From assembly GCF_001580045.1 (NCBI RefSeq), contig NZ_LSZP01000062.1, positions 38,623 to 102,622 of the forward strand: a stretch of DNA of 64,000 bases, written 5' to 3'. This DNA is from Cephaloticoccus capnophilus (GTDB lineage: Bacteria > Verrucomicrobiota > Verrucomicrobiia > Opitutales > Opitutaceae). The stretch's first letter is position 1; every line of letters begins with the position of its first letter. A model generated the notes under the pieces. It made no database searches. It was not told where the DNA came from and saw nothing but the letters and a program-made list of their open reading frames with translations. Below are positions 41,521 through 50,929 of the stretch, piece by piece. A program made the position numbers and the translations under genes.

Positions 41521-42390
41521 ATGATTACTGACAAGCCCGTTCGCATTCAAAAACACCTTGCCGACATCGGCCTCTGCTCGCGCCGCGCCGCCGAAGAGCT
41601 CATCCGCCAAGGCGAAATCTGGGTAAACGCCCAACGCGCCACGCTCGGCCAAAAAATCCTCCCCGAGACCGACAAACTCACCGTGCGCGGCAAACCCATT
41701 CGCCCCAGCACCGCGCCCCAACCTCGCCTCACGCTGGCCGTACACAAGCCGCGCGGGCTCGTCTGCTCCAACGACGACCCGCACAACCCCGCGACCGTCT
41801 TCGACCTGCTCCCGCGCGAACTCGCCCAACACCGCTTCTTCTGTGCAGGCCGACTCGATAAAGACAGCGAGGGCCTCGTCATCCTCACCACCGACGGCAC
41901 ACTCGCCAACCGGCTGATGCACCCGTCGAACACCGTGGTCAAACGCTACCACGTCACGCTCAAGCAGCCCTACCCCGCCGCGCGACTCGGCCAACTGCTA
42001 CGCGGCGTCACCCTCGAAGGCGAAAAGCTAAAAGTCGAATACGCCTCCCTCATCGCCCCCGGCGCGGCCAACGCCTCCGCCCAACTCGACGTCCACCTCC
42101 ACCACGGGAAAAAGCGGGAAATCCGCCAACTCTTCCTCGCGCTGCGCTACGACGTGAAGCGACTCCGCCGCTACCAAATCGGCGCACTTCCGCTCAAAGG
42201 AATCCCATTGCGCGCCGGAAAAATCCTCTCTCATAAAGAAATCGCGCTCCTCTTCGAGACGCCCGAGCCTCAGCATCGCTCCCGACCCGCAGCGCGGCCC
42301 GCCGCGCGACCACGCCTCGCCGGAAAGGTCAAACGGACGGCGACTTCCAGAACATCGCGAACACCCAACACCAAACGGACTCATGGCTAA
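41521..42390 (+). CDS. ribosomal pseudouridine synthase (RluB/RsuA family)
   Basis: A 289-residue enzyme making pseudouridine in rRNA. An N-terminal S4 RNA-binding domain (VRIQKHLADIGLCSRRAAEE) is followed by the catalytic domain with GRLDKDSEGLVILTTDG, where the Asp after RL is the nucleophile, and GKKREIRQLFLAL. The RluB/RluE/RsuA subfamily fits best; the target uridine is not predictable. A basic Arg/Pro-rich tail follows. The stop overlaps the next gene's start by 8 nt. Confidence 0.9.
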   Translation: MITDKPVRIQKHLADIGLCSRRAAEELIRQGEIWVNAQRATLGQKILPETDKLTVRGKPIRPSTAPQPRLTLAVHKPRGLVCSNDDPHNPATVFDLLPRELAQHRFFCAGRLDKDSEGLVILTTDGTLANRLMHPSNTVVKRYHVTLKQPYPAARLGQLLRGVTLEGEKLKVEYASLIAPGAANASAQLDVHLHHGKKREIRQLFLALRYDVKRLRRYQIGALPLKGIPLRAGKILSHKEIALLFETPEPQHRSRPAARPAARPRLAGKVKRTATSRTSRTPNTKRTHG

Positions 42391-43339
42391 CCTGCTCTCC
42401 CTCCTCACGCGCACTGCCCTCGCGTCGCTCTGCACCGCGCTGACTCTTAACTCATTTGCACAGACGACCGCTCGGCTCGCGCCCAACGAAAACGCCGCCG
42501 TCCTCCGCAGCCTCCCCGCAGGTAGCAAACTCACACCCGCGACTACGCCCACCGAGCTTCCTCCGGCTTGGGAAGCAATCACGCTAGACGGCCCCTTCAC
42601 GCTCTACGTGCGCAATGGCGACATCGACAAGGGCCTCGCCATCAAACCCAGCTCCCCCCTTTACCTCGAGCCCGACAACGCCGCCGCAGTCGTCACTTAC
42701 GCCGCAGTAGGCGACGCCATCAGCATCACCGGCTTGCGCGGACGCTGGACGCAAATCGAACTCCAAAAACCGCTCACCGCTTACGTCGCCCGCAGCGCAG
42801 CCGGTAATGCCGCAGCCACTACGAGCGATACTGCACCGACGATCTCCACACTGCCCGTGCCAATCCCCGCTCCGGAGGAAACCGCCTCCCCAACTGCCTC
42901 GACCAAAGATGCCACGGTAGAACTCCCCGAAGCCCTCCCCGCTGAAACCGAAACGCCCGAAACGCTCGCAGTCGTCGATTCCGAACCCATTGGGCAAACT
43001 GAGCCGCTCGCACAAGCGGCCAATCCGCCACGAGCAATCGACTCGGCGGCAACGACACCAAGCCAAATAAATCGCTCTGCGAGCGCGCCCCTCAACCGCT
43101 CCCAAATCCAAGGCAAACTCGTTTCCACGCGGAAACGCTTCGGCCCCCGCCGCCCCTACGATTGGCAGATCAACGCCAAATCTAACTTCCGCATCGCCTA
43201 CCTCGATTTTTCGCAAATGCAGGGCACCGACCAACTCGCCCGCTATGAAGGCCGCGCAGTCGTCGTCTACGGCCTCGTTCGCCCTCTGGGTGACGACGGC
43301 CAATACGTCATGCTAGTCGAAAGCATCCGGCCCCAGTAA
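42383..43339 (+). CDS. exported SH3-like-domain protein of unknown function
   Basis: A 318-residue protein with a signal peptide ([17 protein letters not shown]). An N-terminal SH3-like region (residues about 30-135; [39 protein letters not shown]) is followed by a long disordered Pro/Glu/Ala/Thr linker and a C-terminal domain with [20 protein letters not shown]. The layout suggests a periplasmic or surface wall-associated protein. Its start overlaps the pseudouridine synthase gene, so they are co-translated. Confidence 0.65.
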   Translation: MANLLSLLTRTALASLCTALTLNSFAQTTARLAPNENAAVLRSLPAGSKLTPATTPTELPPAWEAITLDGPFTLYVRNGDIDKGLAIKPSSPLYLEPDNAAAVVTYAAVGDAISITGLRGRWTQIELQKPLTAYVARSAAGNAAATTSDTAPTISTLPVPIPAPEETASPTASTKDATVELPEALPAETETPETLAVVDSEPIGQTEPLAQAANPPRAIDSAATTPSQINRSASAPLNRSQIQGKLVSTRKRFGPRRPYDWQINAKSNFRIAYLDFSQMQGTDQLARYEGRAVVVYGLVRPLGDDGQYVMLVESIRPQ

Positions 43340-43430
43340 ATCATCGCCTCTTCCACAGCCTAAACTCCAACGCAGGACCGCCGAGGCTAAGGCCCTAATC
43401 GCTAACGAGCCGCGCACCAAATCACTACAG

Positions 43431-44375
43431 ATGTCATCCAAACTCATCGACGGAAACGAAATCGCCGCCGCCATAATCGCCGAACTCAAAGCCGAAGTCG
43501 CCACTCTGGCTAAGGCACAAGCAACCAGCAGCCGAGACGAGCCAGCGGCGAGCGGCCCGCATGATAAAAGAGCCCAGCACTTACCTACGCTCGCACTTGT
43601 CCGCGTCGGCGACGATCCGGCCTCCGTTTCTTACGTTCGCAAAAAGGAAAAGACCGCCGCCGAGATCGGCATTGCGAGCCGCGTCATCCTACCGCCCATC
43701 ACCACCACGCAAGCCGAGCTCGAAGCCCTCATCGACGAGCTCAACGCGGACGACTCGGTTGACGGCATCCTCGTTCAGTCGCCGCTGCCCGCGCCGCTCG
43801 ACGAATTGCGGATCTTTCGCCGCATCGCCCCCGAGAAAGACGTCGACGGGCTCGGCACGATGAACCTCGGCAAGGTCGCACAAGACGATGACACCGGCTT
43901 CGTTTCCTGCACGCCCGCTGGCATCATGGCTCTGCTCGCACGCAGCGGCGTAGACCTGCGCGGCAAGCACGTAGTCGTCGTCGGGCGAAGCCTCCTCGTT
44001 GGCAAACCCGTCGCCCTCCTTGCGTTGCAAAAAAAGGCCGGAGCCAACGGCACCGTAACCATTTGCCACTCCGGCACCGCCGACCTGCCCGCCCTCACAC
44101 GCCAAGCCGATGTGCTGATTGCCGCGATTGGCCGCCCTGAGTTTATCACGCGCGATATGGTAAAACCCGGCGCAGTTGTCATCGACGTCGGCATAAACCG
44201 CGTCGAAGACCCCACGCGAAAAACCGGTTATCGCCTCACCGGAGACGTCGCCTTTGCGCAAGTCGCCGAAATCGCCTCGCTCATCACGCCCGTCCCCGGC
44301 GGCGTCGGCCCCATGACTGTCGCCATGCTCATGAGTAACACCTTGAAAGCCTACCGGCAGCGCATAGCCGGTTAA
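43431..44375 (+). CDS. folD: bifunctional methylene-THF dehydrogenase / methenyl-THF cyclohydrolase
   Basis: A 314-residue cytoplasmic enzyme interconverting one-carbon tetrahydrofolates. Motifs: [14 protein letters not shown] with the catalytic Lys, [28 protein letters not shown] and the C-terminal [20 protein letters not shown]. It is longer than E. coli FolD (288), mainly because of an insertion of about 18 polar residues ([18 protein letters not shown]) after the first helix. It is followed after 3 bp by proC. Confidence 0.95.
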   Translation: MSSKLIDGNEIAAAIIAELKAEVATLAKAQATSSRDEPAASGPHDKRAQHLPTLALVRVGDDPASVSYVRKKEKTAAEIGIASRVILPPITTTQAELEALIDELNADDSVDGILVQSPLPAPLDELRIFRRIAPEKDVDGLGTMNLGKVAQDDDTGFVSCTPAGIMALLARSGVDLRGKHVVVVGRSLLVGKPVALLALQKKAGANGTVTICHSGTADLPALTRQADVLIAAIGRPEFITRDMVKPGAVVIDVGINRVEDPTRKTGYRLTGDVAFAQVAEIASLITPVPGGVGPMTVAMLMSNTLKAYRQRIAG

Positions 44376-44378
44376 GGC

Positions 44379-45182
44379 ATGAGTGTTATCGCATTTCTGG
44401 GCGCAGGGAACATGGCCGCCGCGATGGTCGGCGGCCTCTTAAAAAACGGACACGCGCACGCCGCGCTCCGCTGCTATACCGAGAGCGGCCAAAGCGCCCG
44501 CGCACTCTCTGCCCTGACCGGCATCACCCGCGCCGAGTCTATCCCCGCCTTACTCGCCGGTGCCGACCTGCTCGTCGTCGCCTTTAAGCCGCAGCACCTC
44601 GCCACGCGCGACGCCGCACTCGTCGAGGCAAGCTCCGGAAAACTCATCGTCTCGGTGATGGTCGGAAAAACCCTCGCGCAACTCCAAAGCGCCTTCCCCC
44701 ACGCACGCGCTTGGGTTCGTGCCATGCCCAACACTCCGGGGAAAATCGGTGCGGGCGTCACCGGCTGGTGCGCACACACGACGCTAGCCGACGCTGACCG
44801 CGCCCTCGTCGACTCGCTGCTCTCGCCGCTCGGGCTCGCCCTCGAAGTCACCGAAGCGCAAATCAACGACATCGCCGCCATCAGCGGCAGCGGCCCCGCC
44901 TATTTCTTCGAGTTCGCCGCCGCGTTAAGTGCCGCTGCGCAGCAAATCGGTTTCGAGCCCGAAGTCGCAAAACGGCTCGTCACGCAAACCCTCCTCGGCT
45001 CCGCCCAACTCCTCGCCCAAAGCGGCGCGGCCCCCGAAACCCTTCGCAACCAAGTCACCTCGCCCAACGGCACGACCCTTGCCGGACTCCGTAAAATGGA
45101 AGAAGCCCGCCTCCGCGAAACCGTCCTGGCCACCGTCCGCGCCGCCCAAGCCCGCGGCCTCGAAATCGCCCGCGAAAGCTAA
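44379..45182 (+). CDS. proC: pyrroline-5-carboxylate reductase
   Basis: A 267-residue enzyme reducing 1-pyrroline-5-carboxylate to proline with NAD(P)H. The N-terminal Rossmann motif is FLGAGNMAAAMVGG, then VVAFKPQH and the typical RAMPNTPGKIGAGVTGW and ISGSGPAYFFEF. It starts 3 bp after the folD stop, so both are in one operon, possibly with hldD 28 bp further on. Confidence 0.95.
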   Translation: MSVIAFLGAGNMAAAMVGGLLKNGHAHAALRCYTESGQSARALSALTGITRAESIPALLAGADLLVVAFKPQHLATRDAALVEASSGKLIVSVMVGKTLAQLQSAFPHARAWVRAMPNTPGKIGAGVTGWCAHTTLADADRALVDSLLSPLGLALEVTEAQINDIAAISGSGPAYFFEFAAALSAAAQQIGFEPEVAKRLVTQTLLGSAQLLAQSGAAPETLRNQVTSPNGTTLAGLRKMEEARLRETVLATVRAAQARGLEIARES

Positions 45183-45210
45183 GCGCTCCACCTATCAACC
45201 GCCTCAAAAA

Positions 45211-46269
45211 ATGCACACCGCCTCCTTGCCCGCCGCCCGCACCGCTCCCCCGTTCTCAGGCCGGATCCTCGTCACCGGAGGAGCCGGCTTCATCGGCTCC
45301 GCGCTCATCTGGGAGCTCAACCAACGAGGCCTCACCAACATCCTCGTAAGCGACATTCTCGGCTCCGACGAGAAATGGCGAAACCTCACTCCGCTGCGCT
45401 TTGCCGATTACGTCGAGGCCCCCGCGTTTCGTGCGCAGCTCGCCGAGCACCCCGAGAGCTTCGGGAAGTTCAGCGCGATTTTTCACCTCGGGGCCTGCTC
45501 CGCGACCACCGAGCGCGACGCCAGCTACCTAATCGACAACAACTACACCTACACCAAAGAGCTCGCGCGCTGGGCCCTCGCCCACAAAACCCGCTTTGTC
45601 TACGCCTCCTCCGCGGCAACCTACGGCGACGGCACGCGAGGCATGGACGACCGCAGCGACGAGCTTCCCGCGCTGCGTCCGCTCAACATGTATGGCTACT
45701 CGAAGCACCTCTTCGACCTACACGCCCAACGCGAGGGCTGGCTCCAGAGTATCGTGGGCCTCAAATACTTCAACGTCTTCGGCCCAAACGAAGACCACAA
45801 GGCCGACATGCGCTCACTCGTGAACAAAGCCTACCAGCAAATCGAGCAAAGCGGCAGCGTCGGCCTCTTCAAAAGCTACCGCCCCGACTACGCCGACGGC
45901 GAACAACAGCGAGACTTCCTCTACGTGAAAGACGCCGTCGCGATGACGCTGTTTTTGGCCGAAGGCCGTTTGGGCGACGCTCCTGTCCCAAATTCCGACC
46001 GGCCATCTGGTCTCTTCAACCTCGGCTCCGGCGAAGCCAATACTTGGCTCACACTCACCCGCGCCATCTTCGCGGCACTCGGGCGCGAACCCCAAATCAA
46101 CTTCATCGACATGCCGGAGTCGCTTCGCGGCAAATACCAATACCACACCCGCGCCGATATCGGAAAACTCCGCGACGCAGGCTACAGCGCCCCCGTCACT
46201 CCGCTCGCAGACTCCGTCCGCGACTACGTCCAAAACTACCTCCGCCCCGCCAAAAAACTCGGCGAGTAA
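45211..46269 (+). CDS. hldD: ADP-L-glycero-D-manno-heptose 6-epimerase
   Basis: A 352-residue NADP-binding epimerase of LPS inner-core heptose synthesis. The motif GGAGFIGSALIWELNQRG starts the Rossmann fold, the catalytic YxxxK is in YGYSKHLFD, and the family sequence FHLGACSATTERD and KYFNVFGPNEDHKADMRS are characteristic. A short extra N-terminal segment (about 17 residues) precedes the fold. It implies an LPS with heptose, hence a diderm host. An upstream in-frame extension to 44929 overlaps proC and is rejected. Confidence 0.94.
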   Translation: MHTASLPAARTAPPFSGRILVTGGAGFIGSALIWELNQRGLTNILVSDILGSDEKWRNLTPLRFADYVEAPAFRAQLAEHPESFGKFSAIFHLGACSATTERDASYLIDNNYTYTKELARWALAHKTRFVYASSAATYGDGTRGMDDRSDELPALRPLNMYGYSKHLFDLHAQREGWLQSIVGLKYFNVFGPNEDHKADMRSLVNKAYQQIEQSGSVGLFKSYRPDYADGEQQRDFLYVKDAVAMTLFLAEGRLGDAPVPNSDRPSGLFNLGSGEANTWLTLTRAIFAALGREPQINFIDMPESLRGKYQYHTRADIGKLRDAGYSAPVTPLADSVRDYVQNYLRPAKKLGE

Positions 46270-46371
46270 AGACGGCGGCGCTGTTCCAGCAAGGGAGCGC
46301 GCGGTGACTCTAGCCGGGGCGCTTTACGCGCGACAGGCACAAGCGCGCGCCGAGGCTACAAATCAGAAAGC

Positions 46372-46450
46372 GCAGCGAAGCCGGAAAGGCTTCGGCTGCA
46401 CTGCCCGCGAATCCCGCAGCGATTAGGACGCAGGGCGCGACCGCGCCCTG
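46372..46450. terminator. two hairpins between convergent genes
   Basis: One hairpin at 46372-46399 (gcagcgaagcc / ggcttcggctgc, one bulge) and a perfect 9-bp stem at 46431-46450 (cagggcgcg / cgcgccctg) lie between hldD and the leftward respiratory operon. They probably end both transcripts, though there is no T-run. Confidence 0.5.
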
Positions 46451-46459
46451 ATTTACCGC

Positions 46460-47140
46460 TTACGGAATCGCCAGCAGTTCGGCTTCGGACCACTCGGCGC
46501 GGGCGGGGATTTCGGCGCGGACGGCCGCGACCGTGGCCGTCTCGATCGGCGTAGCGTCGTTGCCCCACTCTTGGCGGATGTAGGTCAGCACGGCAGCGAT
46601 CCGTTCGTCGCTCCAGTTGTAACCGCTGCCGGGGACTTGGCCGAAGGCAGGCATCGCCGCCGCATTAAAGGTTTCGCCCTTCACGGTTACCGGGCCCTTG
46701 AGCCCGTGCATGACGATGCGGATGAGCCGCTCTTCGGAGCCAGTTACCCACTCGGAATCAACGAGCGAGGGATAAACCGTGGGCAAGCCTTGGCCGTTGG
46801 GCATGTGGCAGGTCACACAGGCGAGCGCGTATTGACGTTTGCCGAGCGTGATCGGGTCGATTTGCACGACTTGGACTTCGCCACCGGGCAATTTGCGTTC
46901 GTCAAAGACTTCCGCGCTAAAGTGCCCCGAGTAGCGGTTCAGATAGGTGCCGCCGTAGAAGATGAGTCCGCTAAAGATAAAGAGTAGCGCAAGCGGCAGG
47001 AGCTGATAGCGGGCTCCCACGTCGGGCGCGCCGGCACTGGCGCGGTCATGTACGTGGAGGAGGCTTTCGTCGCTCGCAGCGAGCTGCTCTAAGCGCGGGT
47101 CAGCGGCTCTGTCGTTCTGGGGGGAATTATTGGCACTCAT
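46460..47140 (-). CDS. membrane-anchored monoheme cytochrome c
   Basis: A 226-residue cytochrome c. One N-terminal membrane helix (LLPLALLFIFSGLIFYG) is followed by a single heme site CVTCH at about residue 107, with GLPTVYPSLVDSEWVTGS and a Met axial ligand candidate in AAMPAFG. It is the last gene of the Alternative Complex III operon; its start overlaps the stop of the CcoO-like gene. It could carry electrons between the complex and an oxidase. The acidic C-terminus (EWSEAELLAIP) has no clear role. Confidence 0.88.
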   Translation of the reverse strand: MSANNSPQNDRAADPRLEQLAASDESLLHVHDRASAGAPDVGARYQLLPLALLFIFSGLIFYGGTYLNRYSGHFSAEVFDERKLPGGEVQVVQIDPITLGKRQYALACVTCHMPNGQGLPTVYPSLVDSEWVTGSEERLIRIVMHGLKGPVTVKGETFNAAAMPAFGQVPGSGYNWSDERIAAVLTYIRQEWGNDATPIETATVAAVRAEIPARAEWSEAELLAIP

Positions 47141-47778
47141 TACTGGGCTCCTCCCTCGGCTGCGTCTTCGCCGCCTTCGTAGGGCTGCGCTTCGGCAAAG
47201 TCGTAAGTTTGTTTCAGGCTAAAGAGGTAAGCGACGAGGTTCAGCGCACGCTCAGTGGGGACGAGTTCGTAGCCTTCGGGCGCGACGCCGTGCAGGGCCT
47301 TGGGCGAGGGCTCGCCTAAGATTTCGCGCACTTCAAAGAGGAAGCGGTGCGGCGGGCGCTCGTCGCTGCCGTTGTAAAGCTCTACGAGCATGTCGGCCTC
47401 GGTGAGTTCGCGTGCCTCGGCGCGTGCACCGTAGTTGGCGAGATCGGGCCCGCTGCGTTGATTTCCGAGTAGTGGGCGGGCCTGGTAAAGGTAGTCGCGG
47501 GAGACGCTCTGGCGATCGCCCCAGCCGCGCGCTTGGTCGCTGCCGAAGTCGGGGCGCCGCACTTGTTGCGTGTGGCAAGCGATGCAACCGAGGTCTTGGA
47601 ATACCTGCTGGCCGCGGGTGGCGAGCCCACTTTGGCGCAACGGAAAGGCTTTTTCTTCCATCTCGTCGAAGTGCGGCGCGAGGTCGCCGAGTTGCGCCTG
47701 CGTGCCGAGGACGATGCCCGCCCAAGAGAGCGCGAAGACCGCGAAAAGGCCTAAGAAGAAGACGGCACTATTTTTCAT
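47140..47778 (-). CDS. CcoO-like monoheme cytochrome c
   Basis: A 212-residue membrane-anchored cytochrome c: one N-terminal helix (FFLGLFAVFALSWAGIVLG) then heme site DLGCIACHTQQVRRPDFGSD and a later GNQRSGPDLANYGA, both typical of subunit II (CcoO) of cbb3 oxidases. The start overlaps the CcoN-like gene (ATGA) as ccoO does with ccoN elsewhere. Unlike its partner, it keeps the heme c motif and axial-ligand region. It follows an oxidase subunit that has lost its metal ligands, so its electron acceptor is unclear. Confidence 0.85.
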   Translation of the reverse strand: MKNSAVFFLGLFAVFALSWAGIVLGTQAQLGDLAPHFDEMEEKAFPLRQSGLATRGQQVFQDLGCIACHTQQVRRPDFGSDQARGWGDRQSVSRDYLYQARPLLGNQRSGPDLANYGARAEARELTEADMLVELYNGSDERPPHRFLFEVREILGEPSPKALHGVAPEGYELVPTERALNLVAYLFSLKQTYDFAEAQPYEGGEDAAEGGAQ

Positions 47779-49196
47779 GACGCAGTGGCCTCCAAGGCTT
47801 GGAGTTGGCGAAATTGGGCGATCGACGCGCCACCACGGCGCGAGAAGCAGAGCAGCCCTGCGAAGTGAACAAGGAACGTAAGGTTACCAAAGAGGAGGAC
47901 GGCCTGCGCGGCGGCGGCGACTTGGAGCCAAGGCCGCGTGTTGGCGGCGATAGTGCGCAGCGGGATCTCCGCATCCGCGAGGGCGACGCCCTGTTGCCAG
48001 CCTGCAAGCGCAAGGACGAGCACGAGCACGGGAATCCCTATGAATGAGGCCAGAAAGTGCGCACGGATAAGCGTGACCGAGGGCCAAACTATACCGAGGA
48101 GGCGCGGGGCGAGGGTGTAAATCGCTGCGAAAATGCTCAGCGAAAACGCGCCCAAGAAAAGCTGGGACTGCGCCTGCTCGAAATAAGTGAAGTGCGTAAT
48201 GACGGACAGGCCGCGCATCGAGAAGACTGCGTCACTCAGGCCCGAGAGCAGATAGGCGGCGAGGCCGCCCGCCGCAAACTTGAGCGCGAGGCTGCCGCCG
48301 GGGGCGAAGAGCCCGCGCAAATTGAGCGCCAGAATCAAGTGGTGGAAAAGGAGCATGGACGCCGCTGCAATCGCCGTCGTGGGCAGCCAAGCCGGAACCG
48401 GCCCGCCGATGAGGTGCCGCCCGCCCGTCCAACTCGCAAAGAGCAGCAGTGCCCAGAACCCGTAAGGCGCAAAGTCGTAAGCCGGCAGCACTTGGCCCTT
48501 AATTTTGGGCAAGAGATAGTAGAGCACAGCGATCGCGATAGGTGCGAGGAAGAGCCCGAGGAAGTTTTGCCCGAACCAAGTCGCGATAATCGGCTGAAGG
48601 ACACCGCGCACCGGCGCAAAGAGCAGCATCACTTGCGCGACGGAAAAGGCCCACGGGAAAAGGAACAGCGCCGCGACGACATACCATTGGCTAGCAAAGG
48701 TCGGGCGTTCGCGGCGACCCGTCCACGCGAGGACGCCCGGCGCAGCCATGGCGGCAAAGGCGGCGAGCATGAGCGGCTGGATGTAGTCGGGAAGCTGGAA
48801 AAGCGCGAAGGAGGTCATGTGCCCGGCAGCGATGCCGCCAAGGCCGAGCGTCAGCCCGAGATTCCAAAACAGCGCGCCAACCGCCACCCAGTTTGCCGCG
48901 CGGAGCGGCGCACCGCCCAGACGCACGAGCAGCCAAAGCCCAACGGCAAGCGCGGCGTTGACCGCCCAGCCGTAGAGGAAGGCGCTTTCCTGAATCGCTT
49001 GCAGGCGGCCATAGATGAACCATTCGCAATCGGCGAGGAGGCGCGGTTCGAGGACTTGGAGCGTGTTGAGCAGAGCCGTGAAACCGCTAAAAACCAGCCA
49101 GCCAAGACTCGCCAAAATCAGAAAGGCGAGCGGCCAGCGGGCGGAGCGATCGAGGTCGCTCACTTCAGCGAGTGCCGGACTGGAAGAGGTGGTCAT
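47775..49196 (-). CDS. CcoN-like protein lacking the heme- and copper-binding histidines
   Basis: A 473-residue protein with about 12 membrane helices and the sequence frame of cbb3 oxidase subunit I. Compared with CcoN, GRLRPLH becomes GRLQAIQ (Gln69, low-spin heme); WYGHN becomes WFGQN (Gln210, CuB); AGPHHL becomes TGGRHL (Arg260, one His left); GHVHSG becomes AQSQLF (Gln343 and Gln345). The helix VII Tyr is Ala254. So heme b, heme b3 and CuB cannot be bound normally. It cannot be an oxidase; a structural or quinone-related role inside the complex is inference. It lies in the Alternative Complex III operon between a small membrane protein and the CcoO-like gene. The comparison was made from memory of the family. 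Confidence 0.85.
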   Translation of the reverse strand: MTTSSSPALAEVSDLDRSARWPLAFLILASLGWLVFSGFTALLNTLQVLEPRLLADCEWFIYGRLQAIQESAFLYGWAVNAALAVGLWLLVRLGGAPLRAANWVAVGALFWNLGLTLGLGGIAAGHMTSFALFQLPDYIQPLMLAAFAAMAAPGVLAWTGRRERPTFASQWYVVAALFLFPWAFSVAQVMLLFAPVRGVLQPIIATWFGQNFLGLFLAPIAIAVLYYLLPKIKGQVLPAYDFAPYGFWALLLFASWTGGRHLIGGPVPAWLPTTAIAAASMLLFHHLILALNLRGLFAPGGSLALKFAAGGLAAYLLSGLSDAVFSMRGLSVITHFTYFEQAQSQLFLGAFSLSIFAAIYTLAPRLLGIVWPSVTLIRAHFLASFIGIPVLVLVLALAGWQQGVALADAEIPLRTIAANTRPWLQVAAAAQAVLLFGNLTFLVHFAGLLCFSRRGGASIAQFRQLQALEATAS

Positions 49197-49260
49197 TGGT
49201 GGAGTTGGAAAACAAAGAGAGATGCGCCGTCCTCATAAGGGGTCGCGAAAAGACAAGAAC

Positions 49261-49611
49261 CTACGGCTGTTGTGACTTGGCCGAGTGACGTTGGGCGATG
49301 AGCTCCATCGCGCGCTCGATGGGGATTTGGAGCTGGCCAGCCGATTGGTCGAGCCACGCGTAAGCGTGGGCGGCGGCGGCTTCGTTGGCGCGGATCTCGG
49401 CGAGTTTTTCCAAACGCTCAGCGGGCGTGCGAATCCCATCTTGGTCAAAGGGCCCGCGCTCGGTGCCTTGTTTTTTGGGCAAGTAAGCGAGCGAAACCAG
49501 CAGGAGGAAAAGCGCGAAGCAGCCGAGCACGGCGAGCAGCGACGCACAGTCGCAGCGGCAGGCCTTTTTTTGCGCGGGAGCAAAAGGGGTATGGGACGTG
49601 GCGTTACTCAT
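49261..49611 (-). CDS. small membrane protein in the Alternative Complex III operon
   Basis: A 116-residue protein: cysteine-rich lead (KKACRCDCA), one helix (LLAVLGCFALFLLLVSLAYL) and a soluble domain RLEKLAEIRANEAAAAHAYA followed by WLDQSAGQLQIPIERAMELI. From memory, small proteins with a similar W-x-D-x(2)-x-G ... IPI-x-RAM motif accompany respiratory oxidase genes. The start at 49611 overlaps the end of actF by 8 nt. It may be an accessory subunit. The family is not certain. Confidence 0.65.
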   Translation of the reverse strand: MSNATSHTPFAPAQKKACRCDCASLLAVLGCFALFLLLVSLAYLPKKQGTERGPFDQDGIRTPAERLEKLAEIRANEAAAAHAYAWLDQSAGQLQIPIERAMELIAQRHSAKSQQP

Positions 49612-50929
49612 GGTGTGTGAGGCACTCGGTGATACGCGGGTCGCGAATCGGGATGAGTTTGGCGGAGGGAAAGCTGCGCAGGTAGGCCCACGCACAGACA
49701 CCGCCCACGCCGATGACGGCAGTCACGACCCACAAGAGCGTCATCGAAAGGAAGGGCTCGGGGTCGCCATGTGCATCTTTGAGCGCGGGCAAAATGTTGT
49801 AGCACAGGTCGACGAGGATGATCGCCAAAATCCAGTAGGCGATCCGACGGATGATGTGCGGCGTGACCTTGAAGCGGTAGGAGAGCAGCGCGAGGAAGGG
49901 CCCGAAAAAGTGACCGAAGAGGAGCAGCATGCCGACCCATTTCCACTGGTTGGGCTGGCCGTCGCTGTTGTTAATTTCGCGCAAGTTATACCAGAAGGTT
50001 TCCTCGGGGACGTTGGCGTTCCAAATCAAGAAGTATTGGGAGAAGGTCACGTAGGCCCAGAAGACAGTGAAGGCCAACATGAGCTGCCCAATGCTGTGCA
50101 GGTGGTTCTTGTTTAAAATGCCTTGGTAGTCCCCGCGCGCGGAAAGCCACAGCGTAATGACGATGCCGATAGAGAGGGCCCCGCGTGCGCAATTGGCAAA
50201 AAACCACACGCCATACATCGTCGAGAACCAGTGATACTCGAGGCTCTTCATCCAATAAATGGCGGCTCCGGTGAGCGAGAGCGCGACGAGCGGAATCCCG
50301 AAGGCGGCGGTCGTGCGGTTCATGGTCGTCCACCCCACATTACCGTCGCTGTCTTGGGTAAAGGACGCTTTGCGCAGCCGCGCCGAGAGCCACATCCAGA
50401 TGAGGAAGAAGCCCACACTCATCGCGGTGAGCATGGTGGTGTTGAGGAAGCCGGCCTTCTTGATGTAGAGGACATCGTCACCGACTGTGCCGTGGCCGCC
50501 ATGAAGCGGCGACGCGAGATTCGTCCAATCCCAGATAAACCCGGGCTGCATCCAAGTGATGATGAGTAGCGGCGCAAAGAGCAGCCCAAGCCACTTAAAG
50601 CTCGCCAGCCCGTGCTCGAATTGGCGGCGCAGCACGACCGACCACGACGCGTCAAAAATATGGTGGATGAGGACGAGCAGCAGCATCCCGATGGCGATGG
50701 CCGTCCAAAACGACACGCCGACGAGCCAGGCGAGCACGACCGTTTTAGGCGGCGAGACGAAGAGCCCGAGTGCGGTCGCCGCGATGCCGATGAGCCCGAC
50801 ACCGAGAAACTTGGCGGCCAGGGCTTTCGTTGACGCGGGGCTTGCCGAAACGGGCGCAGCCGCCGCGCTCACCGCATTTGCGGCGAGGGCCACGGAGGCA
50901 GTGGCAGTAGTTACGTTGGGACTACTCAT
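49604..50929 (-). CDS. actF: Alternative Complex III, membrane subunit ActF (NrfD-like)
   Basis: A 441-residue membrane subunit with ten or so helices, the second quinol-oxidising membrane subunit of ACIII. The sequence SASPASTKALAAKFLGVGLI and NIQFWAYVTFSQYFLIWNAN-like parts (here FWAYVTFSQYFLIWNANVPE) are typical, the latter near residue 300. It pairs with ActC. The start overlaps the actE stop (ATGA). Confidence 0.9.
   Translation of the reverse strand: MSSPNVTTATASVALAANAVSAAAAPVSASPASTKALAAKFLGVGLIGIAATALGLFVSPPKTVVLAWLVGVSFWTAIAIGMLLLVLIHHIFDASWSVVLRRQFEHGLASFKWLGLLFAPLLIITWMQPGFIWDWTNLASPLHGGHGTVGDDVLYIKKAGFLNTTMLTAMSVGFFLIWMWLSARLRKASFTQDSDGNVGWTTMNRTTAAFGIPLVALSLTGAAIYWMKSLEYHWFSTMYGVWFFANCARGALSIGIVITLWLSARGDYQGILNKNHLHSIGQLMLAFTVFWAYVTFSQYFLIWNANVPEETFWYNLREINNSDGQPNQWKWVGMLLLFGHFFGPFLALLSYRFKVTPHIIRRIAYWILAIILVDLCYNILPALKDAHGDPEPFLSMTLLWVVTAVIGVGGVCAWAYLRSFPSAKLIPIRDPRITECLTHHE

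Noticed and set aside
46270..46459. A possible small RNA gene or tRNA between hldD and the cytochrome gene
   Set aside because: Hairpins are present, but no tRNA arms or conserved RNA motif could be recognised; they are better explained as terminators.
47775..49196. Idea that the missing His ligands are due to a frameshift or sequencing errors
   Set aside because: The changes are spread over five separate places, are mostly clean His-to-Gln changes, and the frame is continuous with family-like sequence around each place.
48057..49238. A 393-codon + strand frame antisense to the CcoN-like gene
   Set aside because: Highly charged, low-complexity translation with no motif; the reverse-strand gene has clear membrane helices and operon position.
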